Below, piece by piece: positions 1 through 11,914 of a stretch of 64,000 nucleotides of DNA. Location of the stretch: contig NC_133538.1 of assembly GCF_048544455.1 (NCBI RefSeq), positions 144,395,922-144,459,921 of the forward strand. Reading direction: 5' to 3'. The notes under the pieces are model-generated. The model was not told where the DNA came from. It searched no databases and worked only from the letters and a program-made list of their open reading frames with translations. Each line of letters begins with the position of its first letter. Position 1 is the stretch's first letter. A program made the position numbers and the translations under genes. Origin of the DNA: Silene latifolia (Eukaryota > Streptophyta > Magnoliopsida > Caryophyllales > Caryophyllaceae).

Positions 1-914
1 TTAGGCTACTCTTGTTAGTTAGTTGCAGGTCTGTGGGTTGTGTGTTATGTGTCTTGTTGTGGTGACGAACACTGGTAAATCAATCGACCAGTCGATCGAC
101 TTTTGGGCGCTAGGTCTGGCAGTCGATCGACAAGGTGAGTATGTCGATCGACTTTTAGTGTGCTGGGGACTGACCTTTTTGGGTCCATTGATTAGGAGAT
201 TATTATATTATATTATTTAATTGGCTTAGTTAGTAATGACGTATACAGTTTATTTTGTTTAGGTGACGGTTTTATTTAGGGAGCATTCTAGTCTCTTTGT
301 GATTGCTGAGCTTGGATTTGCTAAAAGGTAGGATAGCTACTCAACGTTTACTTGCGGGGTTTATTATGTGTTTAGCTGATGTATTTGCTTTCCTAGATGC
401 CTTAATTGTTGGATAAGTTGCCTTAATTGTTGCTAATTGAGTTAATGAGCTTGTGTATGGGTTGTTGGTTGTGGCATTTTTTTATTGAGGAATTTTCATT
501 GGTTGTTGTTATAATTGATTGGAATGGTTATTTAATCCCTTGGCATTTAATCATGTTGCAGCCGACATTGGCTTGTTAATGGCATACGTAAAATGGAAAT
601 TTGGCATTGTGGCAAAGACTTTATCTATTTGGCATTTATATTGTTATTGGTTATTGCATTGGCACCTGGGTTATTTGGCAACCAGGTTGCGAGATGGATT
701 GTGATTTGTGTAGGCCAAGCACGGGGATGTGGAAGAGTCCTGGACCTTGGATTGTACACGACAGGCAGGGTGTGGTGTTCGGAATTGGCTCTGGACCTGA
801 CGTAGCAAGTCCACATGGTGTGGTTGAGCTTGGGCCATGAGCCTTGGCAATAGACTACTTGTGTATTCGCGGCTTTGAGACAGTGGCAGTGTGCTATTGG
901 TTAAGGCCGCGTGC
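1..914 (+). mobile_element. LTR-like relic, left segment (Tekay/Del-like)
   Basis: Noncoding. Two blocks resemble the LTR at 22620-24476: the stretch near 315-350 (a GCTAAAAGGTAGGATAGCTACTC-like segment against the one near 23588), and 660-840 (TTATTTGG, GCACGGGGAT, GTGGAAGAG) against 23830-24000. The relic is interrupted at 915 by the solo LTR and resumes at 2522. It carries three TCGATCGA palindromes at 92-151. Small ORFs here have no recognisable product. Assignment rests on by-eye similarity only, and the element's start lies outside the window. Confidence 0.5.
92..151. repeat. TCGATCGA palindrome cluster 1
   Basis: Exact copies start at 92, 123 and 144, with a one-mismatch copy (TCAATCGA) at 80. 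The 123/144 pair has the 21-bp start-to-start spacing that recurs through the window. Confidence 0.9.
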
Positions 915-2516
915 TGATGCGTGCATTTTATATAGACTTTTTGTAACGTATTTATACGCATTTATATGCATTTTGTGTAGTGTTTAGCTACTAATGTCCC
1001 CCGAATAGTCTACTTTTGTTTGTCTTGTATTATTTACAGGTATGAATCGGAGAGGAGCATAATCAAGTTTAAAACCTGACCCTATGCATACATTTTGGAG
1101 ATGAGTTGAGTCGGAGTTTGGAAACTACTAATTTGTGATGCGCATAGGTAGCTAGGCGAGCAAAGGAAGAGCTTCATATATGTAGTACCTAATTTGAAGG
1201 GCTATATCTCGAGTTATACAAAGGATAATCAGGTTATTCTAATTGTAGATGAAATCTTATCCTCTTAGCGTTCCAACGCCATGAAAATCGCTTGATTCGG
1301 ACAAGTAACGAAGAAATGACGGCTGTTTGAAGTTCAGTGCGCGAAGTAGGAATTACGCGCTGAGACCACTCGATCGAGTACTTTAGTGTTCGATCGAGTA
1401 CTTTATATGTTCGATCGACTACTTTGATTCTTACTATATTCGATCGAGTGATTTAGTGTTCGATCGAGAGCTTTTAGGGAAAATATCTCTCGATCGACTA
1501 ACTTTATGTTGGTCGATCGAGTAAAACCAAGTCTGACGTAGCGCTTATTTAGTCGAGATCTATTTTATCCTATCTTAGTTTTATCTTATAATAAATATCT
1601 CTCATATATAAGAGATTACTAGGTCAGAGGATGGAGGACCATATAATATCACGACATATCAGTAGATTAGTTTAGTTTTTTGTTCGGCATTGTTCTTTCT
1701 TTTATTTTCCGGATCGAAACTCTCTAATTTCTTCTTCTTTTCTCTTTTAATTTAATTCTAGTATTAATTCTTTTCTCTTGCATGTTTTAGTTCAATTATC
1801 TCTTTAGTTTCTCTTATTCCTTTTACATCTTTTATTTAATTCATGTTTAATTCCCTCGATCATCATCTTATTATGTTTAATCTAGTTATCGTAATTGTTG
1901 TTGTTATCAGTTTTATTCCAACTATGAGTGGCTAATTCCCTTACTAGGATTTGGGGGAACCATGAATGAATGATGGTAGTTAAATAGGATTGCAGATCTG
2001 ACGCTTGTTTCATGTCTATGTTGTTAATAGTATCATTTAATGGTAATTAGACAGTTAATGCGCATAGCTGTTTTAATTAATTTGGCAAACTCTGACCTAG
2101 ATCGGAAGATTGGAAGGAGTAAGACCTGCTACAATTCTTTAGGATACTCCAATGAGGGGGGAAGCTAAGTTAGTAGTATTTTAGGGTGAATAGCGGACCG
2201 GAAGGACCTTTTCATTACCCCTTAGACCGACGCATGTGACTAATCTGCGACCTAGACTACGACCATAGGACATTCATTCGTGACCCGACAATCCTAGTTC
2301 TCGTTCTCTCTATTGTTAGATTTATTTACTTCTCGTTGTTTAGTTAGATTAGTTAGTTATAAATTCAACCAAAAACCCCCAATTGTGACATCTGACAGAC
2401 TTAGTTGAGCAAGTAGATACAATAGCCTCCCTGTCGATTCGACTCCGACTTCCCTAGCTGCATTAGTTAGAGACCTTTCGAGTTTATCTTTGATAGGGTT
2501 GCGACAATCCTCATCA
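915..2516 (+). mobile_element. Solo LTR, Athila-like
   Basis: It begins TGATGCGTGCATTT and ends TCCTCATCA. The first 110 bp parallel the start of the complete Athila-like LTR at 5680 (TGATGCGTGTCATTT, then a stretch with GTAGT-TTAGCTACTA and a GTCTACTTT block). The flanking 5-mers are CGTGC (910-914) and TGTGC (2517-2521), a target duplication with one C-to-T change. No PBS, internal sequence or second LTR is attached, so this is most simply a solo LTR left by LTR-LTR recombination. It contains seven TCGATCGA palindromes (1370-1520) and no coding sequence. The family is clearly different from the 5680 element outside the ends. Confidence 0.75.
1370..1520. repeat. TCGATCGA palindrome cluster 2
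   Basis: Seven exact copies start at 1370, 1390, 1411, 1440, 1460, 1490 and 1513, giving spacings of 20, 21, 29, 20, 30 and 23 bp. Most are followed by GAGTA or GTACTTTA-like sequence, so this cluster also has a partly conserved unit of about 20 bp. It lies inside the solo LTR. Confidence 0.9.
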
Positions 2517-2521
2517 TGTGC

Positions 2522-2830
2522 CTTGACATATATTTTCATCTATTTATCTTGTTTATATTTACATAATGTTCCGTTTATTTTATTTTATGATCATGGGTTG
2601 ACTTGTGTGTGTATATGTGTCTTTAAGTTAATGTTTCTGTCACGGAAGTAGATAATAAGCAAGTATAGCTGATGGATGTTGCTTGGGATAGGACGAGTTA
2701 GACGGGATTCGACTCTTCACCTTAGTTAATTCACTTTGATTAAACATTTAATTTCAGTTATCATTTTTTTTGTTTGTAATTTAAATTTAATTAGTAATCA
2801 ATATGTTGGCCTTTGTGTTTGGCCGTGGCA
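2522..2830 (+). mobile_element. LTR-like relic, right segment
   Basis: Continuation of the 1-914 relic on the far side of the solo LTR. AT-rich and without a coding signal. The downstream border is set by the next TG-starting, Tekay-like LTR boundary at about 2831, so both ends are approximate. Confidence 0.4.
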
Positions 2831-3802
2831 TGTTGCAACACCCGCGAAATTTTAATTTAAGAATTTATTAATTTAAATAATTATTCTTATTAACTAATTA
2901 TTTTATCAGGCTTATTTTCTTAAAATCGTGTTTTTATTGAAATAGTATTGTTATATGATGTTTTAATTGTGTTTTTATGTTGAGTTGGTGTATTGTAAAT
3001 AATATCAGTTGGGTAAAGTTATGTTGTTGGATGATTTAATTGATTGAGATTGAATGAAATCTTGTGTTTTAATCTATCTTTTATACTTTGATTTCACCCT
3101 TAAGAGTTGCATGAAGTTACTTGCGTAATATATGATGGAATTGGTATTGTAATGATAAGATAAAACTGATTTGCGGATGAAGATGAAGCTTGTTGTGTCG
3201 TGGGAAACAGACTATTGCGCAGGCTGCACACCTTAGCGCAGGCTACGCTATAGCCTGGACCATATTTTTTAAAATGGCCATAACAACCTCGTTTCTTGTC
3301 GATTTTAGGCTTATGACCTATCGTTAGAACCGTAAGAGGATAATCTATCACCTCTAATTGGTTTTACTTAATTAGGTTTTATGTTTCTAGTTAATTATGC
3401 TTCTTAACCTTAGTTATAATGATTATGTATGGTATGTTAATGCTTGTTTAACATTCGAACACCTTGAATAAGTCTCATTTACATGTTTAATGGCGGTTTT
3501 TGTATGTTTCACTCATATATGTCATGTTTGCCTCAAATGACCATAGATTCATGTTTGGGTAGTATGTTACTTATTTCCTTGACTTGTCTTGTTGATATAC
3601 CTCTAAACCTTTGTTCTAAACCTTGTGTATAACGTATTAACACATGTTTATCATTGGAATAACTTGTTTATGTCTCATTTACATGATTAGCGATGGAATT
3701 TGGATGTTTAACTCATGTGTCCCATGTTTGCCATGAATGGTCACTAGAATTACATATATTTTGATAGAGTCAATAGCTCACATCTTGTGTACCCTCCCTT
3801 AT
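2831..3802 (+). mobile_element. Possible Tekay-like LTR fragment, noncoding
   Basis: It starts TGTTGCAACACCCGCG followed by an AT-rich tract, like the start of the LTR at 22620 (TGTAATACTCCGC followed by an AT-rich tract). Two similar blocks inside (around 3470-3560 and 3650-3740, both with CTCATTTACATG and a CATGTTTGCC) look like a diverged internal duplication of about 185 bp. There is no ORF of note. Its right side is cut by the minus-strand LTR starting at 3803. Confidence 0.4.
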
Positions 3803-5679
3803 TGTAAACACCCTCATTTATCCAAGAGCCTTAACTAGGCATTCCTAGATAAAAAGGACTGTTACCATCTCATTTTCCTAAGGCAGTGATTACGAAAGTA
3901 GACGAAAGCAAAGTACTTTAAATAATTTAAACAAATAATGGTCTAAATACAACTTATCCAAACTGAATAACTGAAAAGTAATTTAATACATCTCGCAGTG
4001 GAATTAAATAAAATGAATAACAGAAATAGTAATTGTCCGAAACTAAGTGATCTAGACTACTAGGTAACGCCGTCCAAGTCCTCACGCAACCCCATGCTCC
4101 CGACTCAACTAACTCAAGTACCTATTATTTAATCTGCTCCCCTATTAACCGGAAATATTAATTGGTTCACCACATGACACCATCATATAAAGCAAGCATC
4201 ATTTTATTTTGACACAACAAACACACGTCAACCAAAAGGTCGAGTAGGATAAATAAACAATAGTTATAAGATGAAACAATAAATATGCATGATATACAAA
4301 TGCAATGCAATGCAACTATGCTTAGCACCTGAAACACCTGTTCATACCGCCAATTCCTGGCCTGGGGAAACCGTGAACTCAACGTTGAGTCAACCACGAT
4401 AAATTTGAGGACACCAAAGATAGTCTGCAAAATCAGCCTGGGCCTTAAACCAGAATAAATCTGAGGACACCAGAGACAAGTATGCATTCTCAGAACCAGC
4501 CTGGGCCTTAATCACAATAACTGATAACCAAATGCATATGTTATGCCAATGTATACAATAACGATTAAAATCCACAAGATACAATCCACGATAAAAATTC
4601 AGCCAAAGGATATAATCCAACCAATCACACATGCTAAATGAATGACATAAGTACAATAAAGCAATCAGTTGAGTAGTTATCCTACCTGATAGCAAATCTT
4701 TGAGTCACACAAGCAATCAAATCAATCATTTGCAAATCCATAACCTGCATAACATAATTATGTACAATTATTACATAACTAACCAACTAATCATGCATTT
4801 ATTCTATGCCCATCACGTCCTAGTCATTTTGACAACTTCAAAGCTAAATCTCTAATTCTTCCGTTTTATATCACAGTTCAGTCTCACTATTAAATTCAAA
4901 ATTAATTCACTAAAAATCCAAACGATGTAAGACTAGTGGGGTTGGAACCCTAAGACACATATAAACAGTTCTTGTGAAACAGACTTTCCTCTAATTCCAT
5001 ACTTATCAAGGTTTTCTTTAAAGATTTATAAATAGTGACGAATTCGTCACATAAAAAGTATCGAATCTTAAAACAAATTTAACATATGATTTTTGAGAAA
5101 TTACAATGCCTATAATTATATAGACTCTTAAAATTTAATGTATGTAAAGGATCCAAATAAGTTTCAATTTATAAATTAGGTTACGAAATACACTTTAGAC
5201 TACTAGTGAATACACGGATTCTCAGTCGACATGTTCATAACGAATTTATTCTGAAACATATACAAGGCTAATTGCTACGAAATCTTATAGGCATAAACTA
5301 GACTTTAAAATAACCTAAGTCTAATCTTTACGTTTTCGAAGATAACAACTTTAAAACGGTCTGATAATTCGTTCAAGACAACTTACAGATTTACAGAATT
5401 GCTGTAACTTTCTTTCTTTAACCTAATTATGTTCAACCTAATCTTTATGTAATTAAGCACGACTTCTACCGTAATCCTACTATAATTTAAGTCTTAAAGA
5501 TGAAAAAATTAATCTTAGAAAGATTAAAGGCAACTTACAAAGTAAAAGATTGAATCCAATGGAAGTAGATGCAAAATCCTTATATTAATTGCCCAATTCC
5601 CTTTTCCCTCTTTTCTCTCTAACTTTTATGTGATGTTTTAAAGTGAATAAGTTATTTATGAATAGGCTGCCATGGTATA
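3803..5679 (-). repeat. 3' LTR of minus-strand Tekay-like element, outer part
   Basis: Starts TGTAAACACCCTC (outer terminus) and is homologous to 17958-18672 for its first ~700 bp. The LTR is broken at 5679 by the Athila-like insertion and resumes at 14132. Small ORFs on the minus strand (4167-4695) are shared with the other LTR and are not genes. Confidence 0.8.
5675..5679. repeat. Target site duplication GTATA (left)
   Basis: The 5-mer directly before the Athila-like 5' LTR; the same 5-mer follows the 3' LTR at 14127-14131. Confidence 0.95.
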
Positions 5680-5963
5680 TGATGCGTGTCATTTATATAA
5701 TGTTTTACATCCTTTTTTACACGCATTTCAGAGCTCATTTATGTAGTTTACGCTACTATTTGCCCCATTTCGTCTACTTTCGTATTTTTATGTAATATTG
5801 CAGATTTATGCGGAAATGAGTAGAAATCAAGCCAAATCCGTCCCCGAGTAATATGCATTGCAAACGACGTAAAGGAATTGCTTAAGGAACGAGCTTGGTG
5901 CGCAATCCAAGGCCCAAAAGACAAGTCCACGTGTTTTGAAAAGTCAAGTAGCAGCTCCATTAG

Positions 5964-6061
5964 TCGATCGACCATCACCCTCAGTCGATCGACCAATGAT
6001 CGGGTTCGAAGCTCTTTGTTTTTGAGGAGCGATCAATCGACCAGCCTTATCGGTCGATCGA
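5964..6061. repeat. TCGATCGA palindrome cluster 3 (5' LTR, upstream group)
   Basis: Exact copies start at 5964, 5985 and 6054, with a one-mismatch copy at 6033. Pairs 5964/5985 and 6033/6054 are both 21 bp apart. The group lies about 80-190 bp upstream of the TATA-like box. Confidence 0.9.
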
Positions 6062-6136
6062 CGATTGCTATTCCAGGACGAGAATTTGAAGACCGAGAAA
6101 GCGCAAGCCCATGATGCTAGGTTTAGGAAATAAGAT

Positions 6137-6163
6137 GTTACGTTATTTGCTATATAACGTAAC
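6137..6163 (+). promoter_or_regulatory. LTR TATA-like box inside a 10-bp inverted repeat
   Basis: GTTACGTTAT (6137-6146) and its exact complement ATAACGTAAC (6154-6163) flank a 7-nt loop. The TATA-like sequence CTATATAAC spans 6150-6158, across loop and right arm. The same structure is in the 3' LTR at about 13065-13091. Promoter function is inferred from its position in the LTR. Confidence 0.6.
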
Positions 6164-6574
6164 ATAAAACATTCAGTTTAGGATCGAAGTTTGGATCCAA
6201 GTTTTTATCTAAGTTTCATACAGTAACTTTAAGTTTTGGTTTATTCGAGTAATTAGGGTTTGGAACATCGTTTTAGCATCGGAATTCTGTTCTTGTTCTT
6301 AATCTTTCCTCTGAAATCTCGGTATTCCTTCTGTCCTAATTTCAGTTTATTGTTTTACTTTCATCATTAGTATAGATTTGCTAGTTAGTATCCCAAAAGC
6401 CAATTATCGTATTATCGCTATTTGTTATCTATTCTAAGCATGAATTCAGTAATCGTTATTAGTTTTATTGTTGTTTTTACCCTTAGCATGAGTAGATAAT
6501 TCTTTAGTGCTAGGATGTAGGCCATTTATGGCAAAGGCGGCATTAAATTAGACACGGACTGTCTCGCGTGTTGG

Positions 6575-6603
6575 TCGATCGACTGACATTGTCAGTCGAT
6601 CGA
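6575..6603. repeat. TCGATCGA palindrome pair (5' LTR, downstream group)
   Basis: Copies start at 6575 and 6596, 21 bp apart, each inside a longer GTCGATCGAC palindrome. The 3' LTR counterpart at 13504-13536 has an expanded GATC run. Confidence 0.9.
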
Positions 6604-7196
6604 CTGACCTCGTAGGGTTTTCCTTCGTTTTAATTGAATTTAATCTTGTATTTAACCAATCGAATGCATGCGACCAGTTAGATACCTATTTTGTGACCGA
6701 CCCGTTAGATCGAAAGATAGGGAAAGTTATTTGACAATCAATTAAATCGACTAAACTGTGCTAAGATCGAAAGATAGTATAGTTTAGACCGTTAGTCACT
6801 TTTCAGGACGAAAGTTAGTATTAGTGATATTAGGGACCTATAGCGAGATCGAAAGATGCTATTTGTTAAGAGTGGACCGAGAGGACCTCTTTATTTTCCG
6901 CCTTACGTGTTTGATTGACCGAGTTAGTTTGCTTTGCGCCGAAGCTATAATGAACCGACCATCCTAGTACCCTTCTTTTATCCGTTTAAATCATTTATTT
7001 AGTTTATTATCTTTGTTCACTTTTAGCTGTAGACCAATTCAATTCAACCCCCACAATAGTTACCTCGATGAACTTAAATCAACTAAAATTTACATCTGCC
7101 TCCTTGTGGTTCGACCCTGTTACAACTAGCCTAGGTTAGTCTTAATAGGAATTATAAATTTTATCTTTGGTACTCACAACGACGGGTATCAAATTT

Positions 7197-7214
7197 TGGC
7201 GCCGTTGCCGGGGA
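7197..7214 (+). other. Primer binding site, Asp-tRNA type
   Basis: TGGCGCCGTTGCCGGGGA begins 5 nt after the 5' LTR end. This is the well-known Athila-group primer site, complementary to the 3' end of tRNA-Asp. Confidence 0.9.
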
Positions 7215-7316
7215 GGCAATAGTCCTAATTTTAGTTGTTTTTATTTTTAGTCTTTCTTAGTTTAAGGGACATCCGTTCCTTAAACTTTTCTTATATTCTT
7301 TTTGTAGTTTCTTCTT

Positions 7317-9329
7317 ATGCGCAGGTCACAGGGTGGAGAATTAGTACCGTTGAACCCTGAGCTTGAAAGATCCTTGCGCGAGTTGAGACGAACACAAAGA
7401 ATACTACCGACAGAGGAAGAGCTGAGTACTCTGTCAAGCTATCACGAGAACGAACTGTTCGAAGATAATCCACCATCTTCGCCCGTTTCCACTTCTTCAG
7501 CCGAGACAGTTACTTCTCCGGAAATTCCAGTCATGGCCGAGGAAGCAAGTATAGCTAGTTATTTTGAGCCGACAGCCGATAACTTATATAAGGGGTTCGA
7601 GTTACCAGGAGATGCCAGGAAGTTCGAACCAAAGCCTGCCTACATTACTATGGTCGAGAGAAACCAGTTTGGGGGAGCTGCAAATGAAGATGCAGCTAAG
7701 CATATGGAGACCTTTATTGACTCATCATTGTTCCATACCCCCACCGGTGGCGTGACCCAAGATTAGATCAAGGAGACTATGTTCATATTCTCCTTCGCGA
7801 TCTTTGCAAGGGAGTGGTATAGAGATCTGGACCGAGCCGTTCAAGGGATCACTGATTGGAATACATTGGCATTGGCGTTCTACAAGAAGTACTTCTCTGC
7901 TTCAAGGACGATCGCTATTAGAGCTCAAATCACGGGCTTTAAACAAGGGCCAGATGAGAATTTCCACAAAGCATAGGTCCGATTTAAGAAGTTGGTGCGA
8001 ACCATACCGCACCATGGGTTCGAAAAATGGAGTTTGTGCAATCATTTCTACAATGGGTTGTACGACGATCAGAGGGCCATTTTGGATGCTGCAGCCAACG
8101 GGAGATTTGCTGAAAATTTGGGAGCAACCAAGGGGTGGAAGATCATTGACGATCTAGCTACCCACAAGGCCGAGTATGGGAATTCTAGAGGGAACCAGAG
8201 GAGAGCTGCTGAATCCTCCTCTGTCGCTGCGCTTGAGGCTCTTACCGCGAGATTTGACAAGTATGAGCTAGGAGGAGCTTCCAAAGGTGGGATGTACCAA
8301 GTCAATCTTTGTGTCGACGGTCCCTTCGTCTCGTGAAAGGTGTGGAGGTGAGGGCCATGTCTCGAAAAACTGCCCTAGTCCCTTTGAATCTTGTCTTTCG
8401 CCTTTCAACACTATAGGCAGACCAACACCTACTATGAGCCGAACACCCATCCGAACTTGAGTTGGAGGAGCCAAAATGTCCTTAACCCAACTCAAGCTCC
8501 GCCGCAGCAACAACCCTATATACCCCCTCATCAAAAGCAACAACAATATCAGAAACCTCCTTATGTGCCACAGCAGCAACAATCGCAGAATTCTGAATTT
8601 TCTGAGCTTAAGAACCTGTTGCTAAAGGAGTCCCAAGCAAGAGAGGCCGGGATGAAGTTACTAGAGAGCCAAATTGCTCAACTGGCTAGCAAAAGTAACA
8701 CTCGAGCTCCCGGACACTTACCTACTCAACCGGAACAAAAGGAGACCCTAAATGCCATCACTTTGAGGAGCGGGTCCACCCTTGATGGTCCTGCCATGGT
8801 CGAGGACGCTGTTGAAAAAGATGAGCCGGAAACAAGTCAAGAGAAAGCTTCAACGAACAAATCAAAGGAAAAGACGTCTGTCAGGTATTTCATTCGATCG
8901 AGTGATATACCTAGTCGATCGATCGAAGCACGGGTTCTGAGGAGCTTAAGGCTGTACATCTCGGTCGATCGGCGAGGACGATGGTCGATCGATCGAGATC
9001 GCTGCGATCTTTGAAGAATTTCGTCCTTTAATGCCGAATAACCTACGAGACCACTTGTTTCGGGGTACCACGGTCCCGAAGATTTTAGGACAAGACTCGA
9101 GTCTTGATGGGTCACCCGGTCCCAGTTTGACCCAATGACGGTTAATGGTTCTCATTTGAGACGGTCCGAGGAGGGGTCTAGCTTCAACAAAGAGAAGGTG
9201 ACGGACTTTCAGCCTAAGTCCAAGGACGCCAGCGCGCGTGAATTGGAGGAGAGGGCTAAGGTACTCGTCACGGCCCCATATCAGGAGAGACTCGTGTCGA
9301 CGAAGGAACATGTATCTTTCAAGTAAGTT
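7317..9329 (+). pseudogene. gag: gag polyprotein (Athila-like), broken
   Basis: Capsid and nucleocapsid protein that would package the element's RNA. The chosen start gives MRRSQGGELVP, matching the start of the second copy at 44484. The capsid region includes AREWYRDLDRA and FYKKYFSA near 7807-7900, then PHHGFEKW near 8008. The frame holds from 7317 with TAG stops at 7764-7766 and 7974-7976 (the latter probably from TGG). A short out-of-frame window (about 8325-8395) covers the zinc knuckle CX2CX4HX4C at 8332-8373, whose first Cys codon now reads CGT. Then comes a Q-rich linker, and near 8890-9000 a palindrome-encoded Arg/Ser stretch with a further frameshift and stop at 9012-9014. A tail with NGSHLRRSE resumes in frame at 9135. 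Not translatable as it stands. Confidence 0.85.
8894..8996. repeat. TCGATCGA palindrome cluster 4, inside gag
   Basis: Copies at 8894 and 8915 (21 bp apart) and at 8985, two of them extended to TCGATCGATCGA. The equivalent block of the other gag copy (42801-42901) encodes repeats of the peptide SRSTD. Confidence 0.9.
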
Positions 9330-9960
9330 TGAGAAAGTTATCCGTAGTCCGAATGTACAAGTCCCCTTCCTTGAGTTAGTTAACCAAGTGCCCGCTTATA
9401 CTAAATTTATGAAACAACTGTTGTCCAAAAAGCGGTCACTTGAAACGAGTGCATCTTGTCGCACTCACCAAGGAGTCTTGCTCCTATCTGTCTCACACTG
9501 CGCCTCATAAGTTAGAGGACCCGGGTAGCTTTTCTCATTCCTTGCGAAATAGGTACCTTCTCAATTGAGAAGGCATTATGTGACCTAGGGGCTAGTATAA
9601 GTGTCATGCCCTTGAGTTTAGCTAGGAAACTCAAGTTGACCCGGTTTGCTATCACAGACATGTGATTCGGATGGTCGACCGTCTGCGGTCGAGCCTATAG
9701 GAGTCCTAGAGGACATACCCGTCCAAATAGGGAAGTTTTTCTTCCTGTTGACTTTGTTGTCTGGACATGCCGAGGATGCCCATATACCGATCATCCTAGG
9801 TAGGCCGTTTTACGCACTGCTTGCTTGGTGCGGTTATTGACGTAGGCTCGGAACTTTGACCTTCAAAGTTGGGAAACATTCTATCATTTTTGCCCAACTG
9901 TTAAAAGAAGGACCCCATGTGGCACTGTTACATGTAATACGGTTTCGAAAAGAAATCGTA
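9330..9960 (+). pseudogene. Retroviral-type aspartic protease remnant (Athila-like)
   Basis: Would cleave the gag polyprotein. The active-site strand reads DLGASISVMP at 9582-9611, a form typical of Athila-group proteases. After a frameshift near 9660 the second half is recognisable as PIGVLEDIPVQIGKFF (9690-9740) and AHIPIILGRPF (about 9778-9812), the conserved ILGRPF strand of retropepsins. A further frameshift precedes a tail ending near 9900. The region continues gag without an independent start, as expected for a gag-protease fusion. Nothing resembling reverse transcriptase follows. Beyond about 9960 I see no homology to any domain. Confidence 0.8.
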
Positions 9961-10628
9961 CTTTATCTTTACTGAATTGCCTTTCTCTACTACTACTCTG
10001 TGCTAACCCCTCCGCCCCAGATTGGGAGCAAAATGGAGGAGGAATCTGTTGTTTTAGACATTGCGGGCAGAGCTGGTTTGGGAAGGATGAGTGCAGTCAC
10101 TCTCTAGCGCGACAAAGCCTATCATTCAAAGAGCGAGGCCTTGGATGCCTAAGCTATGGGACAGATGAGGAAGTGGAAGATGAGCCAACCAAGGTGAGGC
10201 GGTCGACTTGGATTCCGTTGAACCCAAAGAAATCCTTGATTGGGAGCGACGAAGTTGATCCATTGAGTTCTCCGATTGTTGAAGGCCGAGAAGGGTGCAA
10301 CCAGGCGATAAGATGAGCACCATTGAGGCTACCTCTAGTAGCCGAAGCCGACGAAGTGGGCCATACCGTGGCCTTTTCCCGATCAACTACTAGTTGATCA
10401 AAAGCTTTACAAACATTATATTGCTTTCGAACAATTTTATTGCTTTTTGTGTGCGCGAAAATTTCGCTTTTATTTTGTTTGCTTAGGATTTTCAAGTACT
10501 TTAGACTTTTTTCGGGTTTTGCGAAATTTTGGCGCGTATTATTGTGTACTTGCAGTGTGTTTAGAGCTTGTTAGCTCAAATCATTGAGCAAAAACGAAGA
10601 AATAAGGAGTACAAAGAAGATTACTGGC

Positions 10629-10729
10629 CGATCGATCGTGACCATCATGGTCGATCGATCGAGTTGCGCTTTCCAGGAGCTTCTGTTCCTATTCATCTAG
10701 TCGATCGACTGCCTCTATAGGTCAATCGA
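10629..10729. repeat. TCGATCGA palindrome cluster 5
   Basis: TCGATCGATCGA at 10651, TCGATCGA at 10701, and a one-mismatch copy (TCAATCGA) at 10722, exactly 21 bp after 10701. A CGATCGATCG precedes at 10629. Confidence 0.85.
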
Positions 10730-11092
10730 CCGTAGACACTGCTGTACCTGTTCACGACCTCTCCCCTGCTGTGTTTGGTCGATTTGCGGACTTAAGGGAG
10801 TTTTCTACTCCACTTTATTTTCCGTCAAATTATTTATCTCTTCTATTTTCTCATTTGTGCACAATTTTACCGTTTCAAAAATTGTTTTCTCAGTCTTATG
10901 CGTGGTATTTTCTTTCTTTCAGGCACCCTTATTGGTAGCACTAGCTCATCGAAACCTCGTAGCTCACGCCTGGTTTGGGAGGTTTCCTTTCTTTGCGCTT
11001 AAAGTCTTGTGAGTTCCATATCTTTCCTTTGTGTCTTGCTTGTTTATTTTCTCGCAAATTCCCATTTCTCTTTCCTTCATTACATGATTTTG

Positions 11093-11110
11093 CACAATGG
11101 GGACATTGTG
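11093..11110 (+). other. Conserved 3'-region hairpin motif
   Basis: CACAATGGGGACATTGTG: perfect 7-bp arms around GGGA, followed by a G-rich TTTGGTTTGGGGAAG. A similar motif (CATTGAGGACAATG on the minus strand at 53834-53847) is in the other Athila-like element, also in its 3' noncoding part. Function unknown. Confidence 0.7.
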
Positions 11111-11885
11111 CGATTTGGTTTGGGGAAGGGTTTTGCGTCGCATATCATTTGCTTGCATTCACGTTCAATTTTGTTTTGCATTGTTTATTTCATTTCTCTT
11201 ATATATACAGAAAAATTCAAAAAAAAATTGAAAAATTTCAAAAAAATTCCATAAAATGCACGTTTATTTTAGCATATAGGTCGAGTCGGAACGGTAGTAT
11301 TTCTATGATGATTTTGCATTTGCACTGTTTACTTTGAGCCTTGCTAGATCAACATGTTATTAGTAGAATCGTAAATGCATATCTACGAGTTTTCGTTACA
11401 TTCTTGCTGAACTTGAGACTTGACTTTGATTTTTGGCAAACTACATCATACTTTCTGAGATTTAGAGCCTATAACTGGTGACATTCATGACCGGTTTAAT
11501 TAGGAATGTGAGTAGTACTCCTTATGAGACATGTTTCCTTAATTTGCATGAATATGAATTTGATCTACTTTATACCTGTATGCATTCGGTTTGTGGTTTG
11601 TTGACACATGTGGTAGAGGTTGCCTTTTCTCATTTTACCCATAAGCTTCACACTGCCAAAAATACCCCTTTTTGTCCCATTTACTACATCCTACATTTCG
11701 CCTGTCCTTTGTCAAGCTAGTAGTCTGAGTTTTAGGGATTGTTACGCATTTTTGGTGGCATTTGCTCTGTTGAGATGATGATTGGAAAATGAAAACGGAA
11801 AGAAACAAAAGAAAAAGAAAAAAAATGAGAAAAAATGATTCGAAAAAGAAATGAAAAAAAAGAGGTTCTGTACTGTTCAAATGGG

Positions 11886-11914
11886 TCGATCGACTGCCAA
11901 ATATGGTCGATCGA
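11886..11914. repeat. TCGATCGA palindrome pair in noncoding 3' region
   Basis: Copies start at 11886 and 11907, 21 bp apart with a 13-bp spacer unrelated to the others. Confidence 0.9.

Larger units (their letters stand above)
5680..7191 (+). repeat. 5' LTR of Athila-like element
   Basis: 1512 bp, starting TGATGCGTGTC and ending GACGGGTATCA. It contains a TATA-like box inside an inverted repeat (6137-6163) and two groups of TCGATCGA palindromes (5964-6061 and 6575-6603). The 3' LTR is 12605-14126. Confidence 0.95.

Noticed and set aside
10975-11337. 120-codon ORF and overlapping ORF at 11009-11254 in the Athila-like 3' region
   Set aside because: Hydrophobic low-complexity translation of T-rich noncoding DNA. 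It overlaps the conserved hairpin and has no counterpart domain.
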